DNA of 64,000 bases from positions 19,882,501-19,946,500 of the forward strand of contig AP031352.1 in assembly GCA_037833965.1 (NCBI GenBank), in the 5' to 3' direction. The DNA is from Marchantia polymorpha subsp. ruderalis (Eukaryota > Streptophyta > Marchantiopsida > Marchantiales > Marchantiaceae). Shown in pieces: positions 1 through 10,761 of the stretch (the stretch's first letter is position 1; every line of letters begins with the position of its first letter). Below the pieces are notes generated by a model, which worked only from the letters and a program-made list of their open reading frames with translations, was not told where the DNA came from and searched no databases. The translations under genes were made by a program, and so were the position numbers.

Positions 1-530
1 TACGGACCGTACGGACAGGACGGATGGATGCGCTCTTGGTCGGACGGAGTCGCGGCGGCGAGAGCGCCGACGGAGAGACAAGGAACGGACAATTTGGACG
101 GAGTCTGTTGACCGCGGTCAACGCCTTCCGCGCCAACGCAGCGACGCGGACGGAATTCGCCTACGCGCAGGCGAGCGCCTGCGCACAGGCGGGTGAAGTT
201 CCGCGCCGGCGGAGAGTCCGCCGGGGATTCCGCCTGCGCGCAGGCGGGAGTTTAACTTTTGTCCGACGCGGGGACGAGCGCCGAGACAGAGGAGGATTGG
301 CCGAGGAGCGGTACGAACAAGTGTACCGCGCAAGGCGGAAAAGACGCCTTCGGCGCTGCGCACCCATGTCCGCGGCGTAGTACGCTCGCGGAGTTCAAAT
401 TCACCAATTCGAGCGTGTGAGTTAAATCAGCGTCGGCGAAGCGTGAAGCCGCGCGTGAGAGCGGAGACCGTTTTAGCGTAGAGCCGGCGCGGCCATCAAT
501 TGATTCGACCCTCACGATCAAGAGCCGACC

Positions 531-3500
531 ATGACCTTCGACCGTGAGACGGAGAGCGCCCCATTCTTGAATTCGCGATTCCATTTTCTAGTGCGAGCTG
601 CGCGCGTCCATCTGCTAGCTGCTAAGCATTCCAGACATCGCCGCGCAGAGGATTACTTGTTGATTGAGAGAGAATTGAGTGCGCGCGATTTGGAATTGAG
701 TGAGATTAGAGTTTGCCGAGGAAGCAAGGAGCTCGAGCGGAGCAGAGAGAGAATTAGCGAGCCAGCAAATTCCAAGAACGCAATGTCGAGGCTGAACCGA
801 TTGCGGATGCTGCCGCTCCGGCTTCCACAGAACGGGTTGCGCGCCTACGAGGAACGGCTGATTGCAAGAAAGCTCAATTTCTTGCTATGGGGATGGAACT
901 ACATTTGTGTGGATATGGTGCGCGAGTGGCTGGAGCCACAGGGTCCCTGTGGCTCGGATTGCGTCCGCATGTTGATCGGTGGACCGTCCAAGACTGGGCG
1001 GAGGCATTGGGAAGGTGTGCCGGCATCCCAGGGCACCTCCTCTTTGATAGTGAGAGCGTCAAGGTGTCGAAGCAGGACGAGGCGCAATTTGTGGAGTTGT
1101 TCAAGCGGGAGAGGTCTACCAAGAATGGGTACAAGACCCGCGACTAAAAAGATCGCTTCCGCCGAACTGTGGCTACGGCGCTACTGCAATTACTGCAGCC
1201 ACATTGCGCCTGCTACATCACATTGTGGCAGGTTTCTTTTGTGGAGTGCATCATCGAGGGAGCTCCAATTCACTAGGCGAGCATCCTGCACAGAGTGATG
1301 CGGCAGCACGCGTTTCAGGAGAAGGGGGTAACTCTCAATCACCTCTCCCCTTTCTTGATCAACTTTTATCGACAGCGAAATTGTTTGACCGCGGCGGAGC
1401 TTGCTCGCTTTCCGCCATTGTCCGTCGACCATCCCGGGAAGTATGTGCGGGATAACGAGGTCGACACCGACGCAGAGAAGTCAGCAGCGTCTACTCCACC
1501 AAGGCGGAGGGACGAGGGAAGAAACACCCCCGCAGCAAGAGTGCCGCGGAAGCGTCGATGGAGAGAGGAGTCTGAAGAGGAGCAGCATCGAGAAACCACT
1601 GCTCCCATTCGACAGCGGCCATTGCACGAAGTGTGCAGCCGGCCGAAGCAGAAGGCGCGCAGGCTTGTGCTACCAGCCAGCAGCGCGGACACGGCGACGA
1701 TCGCCACGGAGAAAGGAAGTGCGTCGCCGGAGAAGAACGAGGGAGCGCGGACGTCTGCAGGAGCGACGGACCACGCTGCACCTTCGACGGACGAGAGGCA
1801 GCCTACGGGCCAAGGGCCTCCGGAGTTACCACGTGCGATGCGGACGGGTGTTCCGCCTGCGCACAGGCGAGCCTCAACGGACAGGCGACCCCAAGCGGAC
1901 GTGGACCTCCGCCTACGCGTAGGCAGAGAAAGTCCGCCTACGCACAGGCGTTCGCCTGTGCACAGGCAGGATTCACCCCCGGTCCAACGTAGGAAGGGGA
2001 AGGAGCCGGCGGAAGATCCGCCTACGGGTCAAGGGCCTTCGGGACCAGACCCTCCGGCGCACAACGCGCCGCGATTTGCGCCTTCGGCGCCAGGGCCTTC
2101 GGGTCAACGACATGCAAGCAGGGAGCGTGCGGAGGCCGCACCTTCGGCGGTTAATCCGCCGGTATATGCGCCTTCGGCGGTAGGGCCTTCGGGCCAAAGG
2201 ACATCGGGCGAGCGTCCTCCGGCTATGTCGCCTTCGGCGATAGACGCCTCCGGCGCTGCGCCTGCGGCGGACAAGGCGCCGGCATTTGCGCCTGCGCACA
2301 GGCCAGACACAGCCTTCGCGCAGGACCGATCGAAGGAGCAGGACCTGACGGTGGAGCGGACTGTCTGTCCGCGGGACGAAATTCAGGTAATGATGCGCAA
2401 TTACACCCCGCGCAGACACACTCCGCTCGATCGCCTTCGGCGGCGGACGTCGGCGGCGAAGAGGATACAGTCGACGAGCGACAGGCGGGCGATGGAGATG
2501 TAGCACGACCACATTCACCCACCGCCTTGGACATTTTAGCGGGGAGCAGCGAAGCTGCAGGTGTGCCTTCGGGGGCAGCACCCGTAGACGACGAGCAGCC
2601 CCACTCGGGTCAGTCGCCAACGCAATCAATGGCGACTGAAATCCTTAACTCGGGTGATGACGACGGAGGCTCCACAGAAGCAATGTCGGGGTCAGGAGAT
2701 ACCGAGGAGGAGGAGGAGGAAATTGTTGGAGCGCCGGCGGCGGCGCTCTCTGAGCAGGTGATACCGTTGCTGAAGTACTTGGATCGCAAATTTGATAAAT
2801 ACGCCGATCCACTCTAGCCGGGATCCTACATCGAATTAGTGCGCAGGCGGACTCGCACTAAAGTCCACACCAGCAAGCTACTAGCTAGGGCGGACCAGGA
2901 ATTGAAGGACTTGAGGGAGAAGCATGCCTGTTTGTGGGGTCAGTACAACCTTGTGAGGAAATCGCACGCCCTCGACAGGATGAAGAAGGAGAGACTGGAA
3001 GAGCTCACCAGGGATGTGGTGAAGACCACGACAGAATTGATTTCTGAGAAAACTCAGAATCAGATTCTGTCACAGGAGCTCGTGCGACAGACGCGGTTGT
3101 TGGCAGAGTGTCAGCTCGCACGACAGGCGGATGAGGATTTAATCCGCAGGCTACAGTCGGAGTGCGGGGAATTGAGAGCGCAGCGTGCGGAGGCCGAATC
3201 GCAGTTGGTGGTAATTGAAGATGATCGCAGGCGAGAGGCAGATCGCACGAAGGAGGAGATGGCGAGGCGTGTCGCCCACTGTCTCAAGGGCTACGCCCAC
3301 TGGGAAGTGGCGGCGCAGGAGAAACTCACACTGCGTGAGTTAGAGCTTCGCGCAACCGGGTTGTTGACAGGTGACAGTAGGAGTCGGCGGAAGGTTGCGA
3401 AGAAGTTAGACTCTTTTCTGTCGAAGGCGCGGGATACCATGTCCACCCTCGAGGTGGAGGTGTCCGCGGCGTTGCAGCGTTTAGGACTGCGCAGTCGAGC

Positions 3501-3606
3501 GGAAGATTGGCAGGGTAGGGAGTTAGTGCGCGGCAATCCGTCGCGCAGGAGATGAAGCACAGGTTCCGCGGAGTGTAGTGTAGCGTGGTTCCGTGCAGGC
3601 GTGTAG
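531..3606 (+). pseudogene. LTR-ORF, F1 copy A (broken)
   Basis: This is a degraded copy of the long frame carried inside the LTR. The start ATG at 531 begins MTFDRETESAPF, and the copies at 16943 and 29333 begin almost identically. Order of parts: N-terminal conserved region with LLWGWN and later ALLQLLQP and WQVSF; a Pro/Ser/Ala/Arg-rich middle (about 1470-2450) encoded by short repeats; a conserved SPTALDILAGS motif; an acidic run; an ALSEQVIPLLKYLDRK segment; then a coiled coil rich in Glu/Arg/Leu and a basic Ser/Arg tail. Damage: an indel near 945-955 shifts the frame, TAA replaces Tyr at 1144, TAG replaces Gln near 2815, and TGA replaces Arg at 3553. The N-terminal region loosely recalls the putative plant transposon protein family; that link is tentative. 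No reverse transcriptase or protease is present in this frame. Confidence 0.7.
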
Positions 3607-3642
3607 CGTAGTGTAGTGTAGTGCTAGTTAGGACTTAGAAGG

Positions 3643-3650
3643 TATAAAAT
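3643..3650 (+). promoter_or_regulatory. LTR TATA box (copy A)
   Basis: GGTATAAAATAG lies 37 bases after the LTR-ORF stop region. A small hairpin follows (CAAGGC 3655-3660, loop GTTTT, GCCTTG 3666-3671). The same pair occurs in the other F1 and F2 LTRs, inverted at about 13800-13830, 18606-18636 and 36530-36560. This would be the promoter for element transcription, placing the LTR-ORF upstream in U3. Confidence 0.6.
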
Positions 3651-4018
3651 AGTTCAAGGCGTTTTGCCTTGGGTTCTTTCCCAAATTCAGAAGTGCAGAT
3701 CAGGAACTCATCTTCTCTGCGTGTTTGTGTCCTTAGTTCTGTCACCACGCAAGAGGTGCTACAACTTGGCGTTCCGCATTTTGTAGCTAGAGGCCTCCGG
3801 CCGAATGTTCAGAGCTAGTGCATTGGTTAGAGACTTGAGTAGTTCGGATCTACACCTGCGGGTGACTGCCGATGCTCAGAGCCAGTGACTAGTTAGATAC
3901 TTGAATAGTTTTGCCCCTACACCTTCGAGTGTTTGTTTCTGATTGTACTCCTTCGGGATTTTTCCCTTAATGCCAAATTGAAGTTTTGCTACTTCGTGTA
4001 AGCCTTGGTTGTAAATTC

Positions 4019-4512
4019 AGGTTACGCTGCAGCAGGTGCCTTTGGGGTAACCCGTGTAGTATTTCTGGGAATGACAAGTGCCTGAGAATTCAAACTCTTC
4101 AATAGACTGTTGTTGTGTTACTGGAATGTTTCTCAGTGAGTCCTTCAGTGCGGACCTGTGTTCTCTACGTGTTTTGTGAGTTGAGAGTGTTGTTCACCAC
4201 GTCTGAGTGACTTCGATCCGAAGTAGGCAGTCCAACCCGGGTTTCCTACGCTAGCAGCAAGCTAGTGGAAGTGTTGTAAAAGCCGGAGTTGGAAGTCACT
4301 ACCCGCAGCTTCGCTGAGTGTACTCTTGAGAGACCTTCCCCCTGAAATCTTGAGTAGAGATCCTAACGGATCTCTGGGTTGTGTTTCTGTAGTTTCAGGT
4401 GTGTGTGTGTTACGCTGCACTGTGCAACCTCCGAGTGCGCTCCGAGTGGACACTTGCAGTGTTTCTGGGAGTGACAGTCGCCTGAGAATTCAAACTCCTC
4501 AATAGTCTGTTA
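4019..4512 (+). repeat. Duplicated U5 segment inside the F1 LTR
   Basis: A block of about 95-105 bases occurs twice within the LTR tail (4019-4111 and about 4409-4512). Each copy begins GTTACGCTGCA and contains TTTCTGGGA, GAGAATTCAAACTC and a CAATAGWCTGTT end. The two are diverged but clearly related. Every F1 and F2 LTR here has both copies, so the duplication predates the family split. Confidence 0.65.
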
Positions 4513-4607
4513 AACGTGACACTTTGTACCCTGTGTGTTCCTCTGTCCCTGTGGGTTCGACCTTTCTACCACTATATTGCAGTTTTAGCCGTTAGTGGGT
4601 TATTACA

Positions 4608-6370
4608 GTCCTTGTGGTCCTCTCCCCTCCTCTTCGAACTTCGGGTCTCAACCCGTCCGCACATCACTTCTTCCTCCGGCCATACTTCGTCTTCTTCAGT
4701 TGGGTCCGAGCCTAGGTCTACCTGATTGACCTCCACATCTTCCTTGACAGGTGTCGTCACGAAATGCACGGTTGGCCTGGCGACTGGTGGCTGATCACAT
4801 TTGACCGCCGTGTGTCCTGCTTTCCTGCAGTTGCTGCACATCGGTACATACCCAGTTTGTTTCTTCGGGTGGGGGCAGCTCGGCGAGTAGTGTCCCACCT
4901 CCCCGCAATTATAGCAAGCCTGCGGTGGGGGTCGGTTGAAGGTGCCGGGAGGTGCCATGCGCTTCGGTGGGAGCAAAGTCGCCATCTCTCTTGGATTGAA
5001 CCGTGGTATATGCACAGGTGGGATCGGAGTCGTAGCCGGAGCTGACTGAACCGCATAGGCTGTGTCCTCACTCGGCTCACCATAATAAATGGGGTTCTCC
5101 CACTGTGGTGCCCATTGAACCGTATTCACTAGGTAAGTCGGGCGAGTGGCCATGCACTCCGTGCTGGCATGTCTCACTTGTCCGCATGTAGTACACAAGA
5201 GGTTCGCTCGCAGTCTCGCAGGTGATTTACGCCGGTCTTGGCCTCCCACTACATGAACTTTTAGATCCGCAAAATTCTTCACCAGGTTGTCCATCTTGGC
5301 TGCAAGGTCCCTTTGGCCCTTCCCTGGGTTCCCCTACCTAGATCTTTCTTCTTTGTCGCACTGCGTTTCTTCTTCTGTCTCTCCTCCTCTGAAGACGACG
5401 AATCCTCTTCCTCCTCCGAGGAAGAACTCGCTTCGGATGAGCGTGATTCTTCTGATGAGGAAGGTGACTCCCTTCTTTTCCGACGTCCGCCTTGCGATTT
5501 CTTCTTTGTCGACCGTCGGTCGCTTCTTTGAGTGTCAAGGGTTGACGTCTCAAAGGTCTCCGCCGAAGCTATCACATCTTGGATGGTGTCAGCCTTGCCC
5601 CTCCTGCAGAAGGTGTCCATTTCTCTTGTTAGCCCTGTCACATACCAGTCCACTGCTTGTTGTACCGAAAAAGGTTCTCCTGGGCCTGTCTTGGAAATTT
5701 GATCTATGAGGTCTTGGAATCTCTCCGTATAGTCTCAAAGATTCTCCTTCCGTTCGCGTCGAAGATTTTGAAGTCGGGTCAGCACTCGACTGTCATATCC
5801 GAGTTCGCGAAACCGCCTCAGAAACTTCTCCTTGAGCTGAGCCCAGGTCCTGATGCCAGTGGGGTCGGTACTCTCATAATTATACCAGCTACGAGCTCTC
5901 TTGCGTAGCAGGCTAGGAAAGATTCGCAATCTGTCTTCATCACTGGTCTCACGATTGGTGATGGAGACAGACTCGAAGAGCTTTATGTATGAATCTGCAT
6001 CATCGTCGTCGCCCGTTCCCTTGTACCTTGGATACGAATGTTTTGTGAAAGGTTGAGAAAACACCTGGCGTAGATTGGCTTGATGATCTGCCATTGGTGA
6101 TCTTGTCAACGGACTGCTCCTAGGTTGGCCTAACCCAGGAAGAGTTCTTGTCGGAGGGATTTCCAATAGAACCGTTAGCTCAATGCTCGCAGTAGGTGAA
6201 CTAGAACGCCCTTGGCTTCCAGCAGTCGGCGATAGCGAGCTTTCTGCAGAGTTCTCACTTTGAGTCTTCTTTTTAGTTCGCCGCTTTTTTTCTACGGCTT
6301 TTTCCGAATCTCGACGGAGCGTACGTGTGGCTCTCGCACTCAGTTTGCCCACACCATCGCTCGTCGACAT
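4608..6370 (-). pseudogene. gag: gag of F2 gypsy element, truncated
   Basis: This is the capsid/nucleocapsid protein of the F2 retrotransposon, reading from ATG at 6370. The N-terminus is Lys/Arg-rich. It is followed by a retrotransposon-gag core (ARSWYNYES, then WAQLKEKFLRRF), an acidic Ser/Glu stretch, and zinc knuckles: one degenerate (CTTCGQVRHASTEC) and two good ones (CYNCGEVGHYSPSC and CSNCRKAGHTAVKC). A TGA at about 5735 interrupts the core where the F1 copy has Arg, and a frame change follows near 5653. The 3' part is missing because the plus-strand F1 LTR ends at 4607. This copy therefore cannot make a full Gag-Pol. Confidence 0.85.
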
Positions 6371-6412
6371 TCACCGAGCATTGCTGCTCGAGTACTCTGG
6401 TGTTGACGCACT

Positions 6413-6431
6413 GTCCCCGGCAGCGGCGCCA
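6413..6431 (-). other. Primer-binding site, tRNA-Asp type (F2 copy 1)
   Basis: On the minus strand it reads TGGCGCCGCTGCCGGGGAC, starting 22 bases after the LTR end. It matches the tRNA-Asp-type primer site known from Athila/Tat elements. Identical sites occur at 12815-12833, 25782-25800 and 35477-35495. This fixes the 3' edge of each LTR and the orientation of each internal region. Confidence 0.8.
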
Positions 6432-6453
6432 AAAAGAAGTCGTCGGCTCCTTA

Positions 6454-7010
6454 TGTAATAACCCACCAAAGGCTAAAACTGCAGTATGGTGGTAAAAAGA
6501 TCGAACCCACAGGGACAGAGGCAACACACAGAGTACAAAGTGTCACATTTAACAGACTTTTGGAGAGTTTGAATTCTCAGGCGACTGTCACTCCCAGAAA
6601 TACTGCAAGTGCTCAACTCGGAGGCTACTCGGAGGATGCTCAACTCGGAGGTCACTCGGAGGATGCTCAACTCGGAGGTCACTCGGAGGATGCACAGTGC
6701 AGCGTAAGTCACTCAACACACACACCTGAAACTGGAAAAGCACAACTCGGAGGTCGGTCAGGACCTCCGCTTAGGATTTCAGGGGGAAAGTCTCTCAAGA
6801 GTACATTCAGAGGCTCTGCAGGTAGTGACTCCCACTCCGGCTTTTACAACCATTCCGCTAGTTTCTGCTAGCGTAGGGAACCCGGATTGGACTTCCCACT
6901 TCGGAACGAAGTCACTCATACGCGGTGGACGTCACCCTCGACTCGCACTAAGCGCAGAGAGTACAGGCCCGACTAAGAACTCAACTGAGACACAATCCAG
7001 TAACACACAC
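6454..7010 (-). mobile_element. F2 LTR copy 1, U5-side part
   Basis: This is the primer-site-proximal end of an F2 LTR, ending TTACA at 6454. It contains a 27-bp tandem repeat, three units starting at 6611, 6638 and 6665 (core CTCAACTCGGAGG). It stops at 7010 in a CA run, where the F1 element B begins. The rest of the same LTR resumes at 18145. The uninterrupted arrangement can be read in F2 copy 2 around 36060-36090. Confidence 0.8.
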
Positions 7011-7095
7011 TGTAATAACCCACTAAAGGCTAAAACTGGAATATAGTGGTAGAAAGGTCAAACCCACAGGAACAGAGAAGCGCCTATGCAAACAC

Positions 7096-9936
7096 TCACA
7101 TGTGGTATTTCTTCAATCGCCACCCGTTCACTCGGGTGCCTAACAAATCGCCGGCCAGATCCGCAAGTTGGATGGATCCATTCGAGAAGACTTCGACAAC
7201 CCTGTAAGGTCTCATCCATCTTAGGTGCAGTTTGCCTGGGAATCTGGCATGCCTGCTGTCGTAGAGCAGTGCCAAATCACCCGCCTGCAGGAGTACAGGT
7301 TTGATCTTTTTATCGTATCTCTCCTTCCGGCGGAGCAGGATTTTCCTGGTGCGATCCTCGGCTTCTCGTCTCCTCTCATCCAGCAGCATGATCTCCTGTA
7401 ATCTGTAGAGCTGACTCCCTTCTGCGCTCATCCTCTGTAAATCCAACGTTCGTTGGGTGGGTACTTCGAACTCGATCGGGAGGATCGGGTGTTGACCATA
7501 CACCAGAAAGTATGGTGTCTGTTTGGTCGTAATTTTCTCAGCTGTCCGGTACGCCCATAGAGCGGCTGCTAACTTCGTGTCCCAGTCGTGAGCGTGATTC
7601 ACCGTGACTTTGAGTAGTATTTTACACAGCAGACCATTGGACTTCTCCGTCAATCCATTCGCCTTGGGATTGTATGGAGTAGTCTTCCGGTGCTTGATGT
7701 GGAAATATCGTGTCAGATCTTCGATGATCTGATTCAGAAAATGCGTGCCCCGGTCGCTGACTAGCTCTAAGGGACATCCGTAGCGCGTGATGATCGACTC
7801 GAACAAGAAGGCTGCCACTGTGGCTGCATCATCCCTTCTGGTGGCCCTGGCCTCCACCATTTTGGTGGCGTAGTCTGTAGCTATCAGAATGTAGCGCCTT
7901 CGTGTGTTTTTAGTCACTGGTTGTATCGGCCCTACAAAGTCAATGCCCCACTTTTCGAAAGGTGCTAGAGGCATGATGGGAGTCAGGGGCCAGCGTGTTG
8001 TAGGCGTTGGTCTCCCCGTCCTCTGGCAACTATCGCATTTGCGGATGTAATCGAGAACATCCTTAAACATGGTCGGCCACCAATACCCCGCATTTACAAT
8101 CTTTGTGACTGTGTTCCGGGTGGCATAGTGTCCACCCGCCTCCTCTGTATGCATCGCACTCACTACTCTTGGGACCTCTGATTCCTCCAGGCATCTGCAT
8201 AAGCGCTCATCTGCCATCTTTTTGAACAAAACACCCTGCTGGAGTTGGTACGGGCCTGCCTTATGAATAAAGACAGTCCGCTGTTCCAAGTCCATGCCTA
8301 CGGGACACTGAAGTGTTAGCAGATATCGGTACAGGTCGGCATAGCGGGACTCATGCCCCGGAGACAACTGAAACAACTCTTCATCTGGAAAATCGTCCAC
8401 CAATTCCTCCTCTGTCGGCTGGGTCCATAATCTGGACAAGTAATCTGCATTTTCGTGGTGCACCCCTTTCCTGGTCTGGACTGTGTAGGTGAACTCTTGT
8501 AGCAACAGCACCCATCTGGCTATCCGACCGGATAGGTCGGCTTTCTTGACTAGGTGTTGCAATGCGTAGTGGTCGACATGGAACACAAACTCGTAGAAGA
8601 TAAGGTAGTGTCGGAACTTTTTACAGGAGTACACCATCCCCAACGCTTCTCTCTCCGTCGTGGTGTACTTCCTCTCTGCTAGAGACAGCTGACGGCTCGC
8701 GAAATAGATCGGGTAGTCCTTTTTGTTGTCATCCTTTTGGCTCAGTACTACACCGATGGCGAATGCAGATGTGTCGACGTAGACATGGAATGGTCAATTC
8801 CAGTCTGGACTCCTTAGCACTGGAGCAGTCGGGAGTTTCGCTTTAAGAGCCTCGAATGCTGACTGCTGGTTCGCACCCCAGGCATAAGGCTCGTCCTTCT
8901 TCAACAACTTGGTCAGGTCGGCCGCCAGTGTTGCATACAGGTGTATGAATCTTCGGTAGTAGCCCACATGACCGAGGAATGCTCGTAGCTCTCTCAGATT
9001 CGTGGGTGGCTCAAGCTCGAGTATAACCTTGACCTTCTCGATGTCCACTGCAATGCCGTCTGCCGAGACCCGATGGCCCAACAAGATCCCACTAGTCATA
9101 AAGAAAAAGCACTTCTCGGGATGCAGCGATAAACTGCTCTCCCTACATTTATCAAAGGTCTGCTTCAGGTGACTTAGGTGTTCAGACCGCTTCCCAAAGA
9201 CACAGAAGTCATCTATGAATATTTCCAGGAACTTCCTCAGTTGCTCCTGAAAGATATTGGTCATCATCCGCTGAAAGGTGGCAGGTGCGTTGCACAGACC
9301 GAAGGGCATCTTGTGGTATGCGTAAGTTCCCCAGTCGGTTGTGAACGTAGTTTTATCCTTGTCCTGTTCCCGGATAGACACCTGATTGTAACCTGAGAAC
9401 CCGTCCAGGAAGCTATAGCACTCATGTCTTGCGACATGGTCTAAAATGGCATCCGTGAACGGCAACGGGTGATGATCCTTGCGTGTTGCTGCATTCAACT
9501 TTCGGAAATCCTGACACACTCGTATCTTACCCGTCAACTTCTTGGGTACGATAACAATCGGCGATACCCATTCACTGCTGAGCACTGGATAAATAATACC
9601 AGCGCTCAGGTACTTATCTATCTCCTCCTTAACTAGCAAGGAGTATTTTGGGTTGAGGCGATACTGGCGCTGAGGTATGGGTACTGCTTCGTCCAGTAAA
9701 TCAATACGGTGTTCCCCATACCGTGCAGGTATCCCCTTCATGTCTTCGATCTTCCAGGCGAAGACGTCGACATAATGGCTAAGGAATGTCTGTACCTCCC
9801 TTAGCTCGTCTCCTCTCACTGTGCTTGATACGTTCAAGCACTTGTCGGGACTAAGTTGTACTTTGTGACAGTCACTAGGGTCGACAATGCCCTCGGTGTG
9901 ACTCGTCTCACTCCTTCCCAGTCCTACTGTTAATTG
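7096..9936 (-). pseudogene. pol: pol of F1 element B: RT, RNase H, integrase
   Basis: Reverse transcriptase, RNase H and integrase lie in one frame. RT motifs: RVCQDFRKLNAATRKD, FLDGFSGYNQ, MPFGLCNAPATFQR and the catalytic FIDDF (usually Y/F-x-DD). RNase H follows (DTSAFAIGV, then LSLAERKYTTTEREAL). The integrase has the HHCC finger (ending RKCDSCQR), a DDE core (GIDFVGP, VSDRGTHFLN, KTTPYNPKANGLTEKSN) and a C-terminal GDLALLYDSRHARFPGKL module without a chromodomain. Only two in-frame stops break it: TAG at 9937-9939 (protease/RT boundary) and TGA at 8794-8796 (start of RNase H). The motifs resemble the Athila/Tat group. It is recently dead rather than ancient. Confidence 0.9.
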
Positions 9937-10761
9937 CTATTCGTCCTCCGGCTGAATAGCTTCCGGCTCTTCTTCTTCTTCCACCGAACAGCAGGCTACG
10001 AATCCCACGAAATAATCGGATTTAGTGTCACTGAAATCTGATCGCGCGGTCGAATCACTGTCCACCCCCGATGTGTAACCCGCACTTGTCGATGGGGTCT
10101 CTCCTTCATGTCTGACCTTGTTCCAGGGCACCGTGATGGTCTTGGTCGGCTCCGAAGGATGGGGAAACTTAAGGCGATGCCTACGCCAGTCACATCGGAC
10201 TTGTGCGCCATATAGCCATGGTCGCCCGAGCAGAACGTCATAGCCCTGCTTCATCATCGGTTGAAGGATGATATAAGTCAACCGAAAGTCTGCACCACCG
10301 ATGATCGTTTTGACATAGCGCAGCATACCTGCAGGCATTCTCCTCGTCTGATCCGCTAACCTCAACACACGCCTCGAGGGTTCGTATTGACTGAACCCCA
10401 AGGCTCTTGCGGTGTCCTCCGTCATTGTGTTGACTCCTGATCCAGAGTCTACTGGTACCCTGCGTACACAACACCCTGCTATTTCCACATCGATCTCTGG
10501 TGGCCCTTGGTCTTCGCTGGCCACTTGGTACACCTGAGAGGATTTGGATGCGCGCGGCTTCCGCGGACGTCGTAACGAAAGCATCAACATCCTTCGATAC
10601 GTCTTGTTGTCCTCAAGAAGCTGGTTGAACGTGATGTTCACTTTCCGACTCCCGAGATCTTCGACTAAGTCATAGTGGACGCGTTGGGTCGTAGGGGTCG
10701 GGGACAACGCCCTGCGAGGTTCCAAAGTTGCTGCCAACTTCACCCCAAAGGAGGGTGACAA
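9937..10761 (-). CDS. Aspartic protease region of F1 element B pol
   Basis: This is the retropepsin domain that would mature Gag-Pol. The active site is VPVDSGSGVNTM, and the downstream flap/ILG-type segment is YDVLLGRPWLYGAQV. It shares the RT frame and is +1 relative to gag, overlapping the gag end by about 92 nt (10670-10761). That overlap could reflect programmed frameshifting or a simple indel. It ends at the TAG at 9937, after an acidic tail. DSG rather than DTG is seen in some retroelement proteases, so activity is not excluded on that ground. Confidence 0.75.
   Translation of the reverse strand: MSPSFGVKLAATLEPRRALSPTPTTQRVHYDLVEDLGSRKVNITFNQLLEDNKTYRRMLMLSLRRPRKPRASKSSQVYQVASEDQGPPEIDVEIAGCCVRRVPVDSGSGVNTMTEDTARALGFSQYEPSRRVLRLADQTRRMPAGMLRYVKTIIGGADFRLTYIILQPMMKQGYDVLLGRPWLYGAQVRCDWRRHRLKFPHPSEPTKTITVPWNKVRHEGETPSTSAGYTSGVDSDSTARSDFSDTKSDYFVGFVACCSVEEEEEPEAIQPEDE

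Larger units (their letters stand above)
1..4607 (+). mobile_element. F1 gypsy LTR, plus orientation, 5' end outside window
   Basis: This is most of a giant F1 LTR. It contains the U3-like palindrome-rich leader (1-530), a broken LTR-ORF (531-3606), a TATA box, and the U5-like tail ending GGGTTATTACA at 4607. The same order is found inverted at 12856-18144 and 25824-30559. After 4607 the sequence switches abruptly to F2 gag on the opposite strand, so this copy appears to have inserted into an F2 internal region. The target duplication cannot be checked because the other end lies outside the window. Confidence 0.75.

Noticed and set aside
531-3606. The coiled-coil ORF as a host gene
   Set aside because: It recurs six times in the window, always inside F1/F2 LTRs.
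5287-5709. Plus-strand frames over gag (and similar frames over pol and LTR-ORFs)
   Set aside because: They are shadows of minus-strand gag with Ser/Glu-rich complements; no domain sense on the plus strand.
7006-7010. CACAC as proof of the target duplication of element B
   Set aside because: It lies in a CA microsatellite, so any 5-bp match is expected by chance; only compatibility is claimed.
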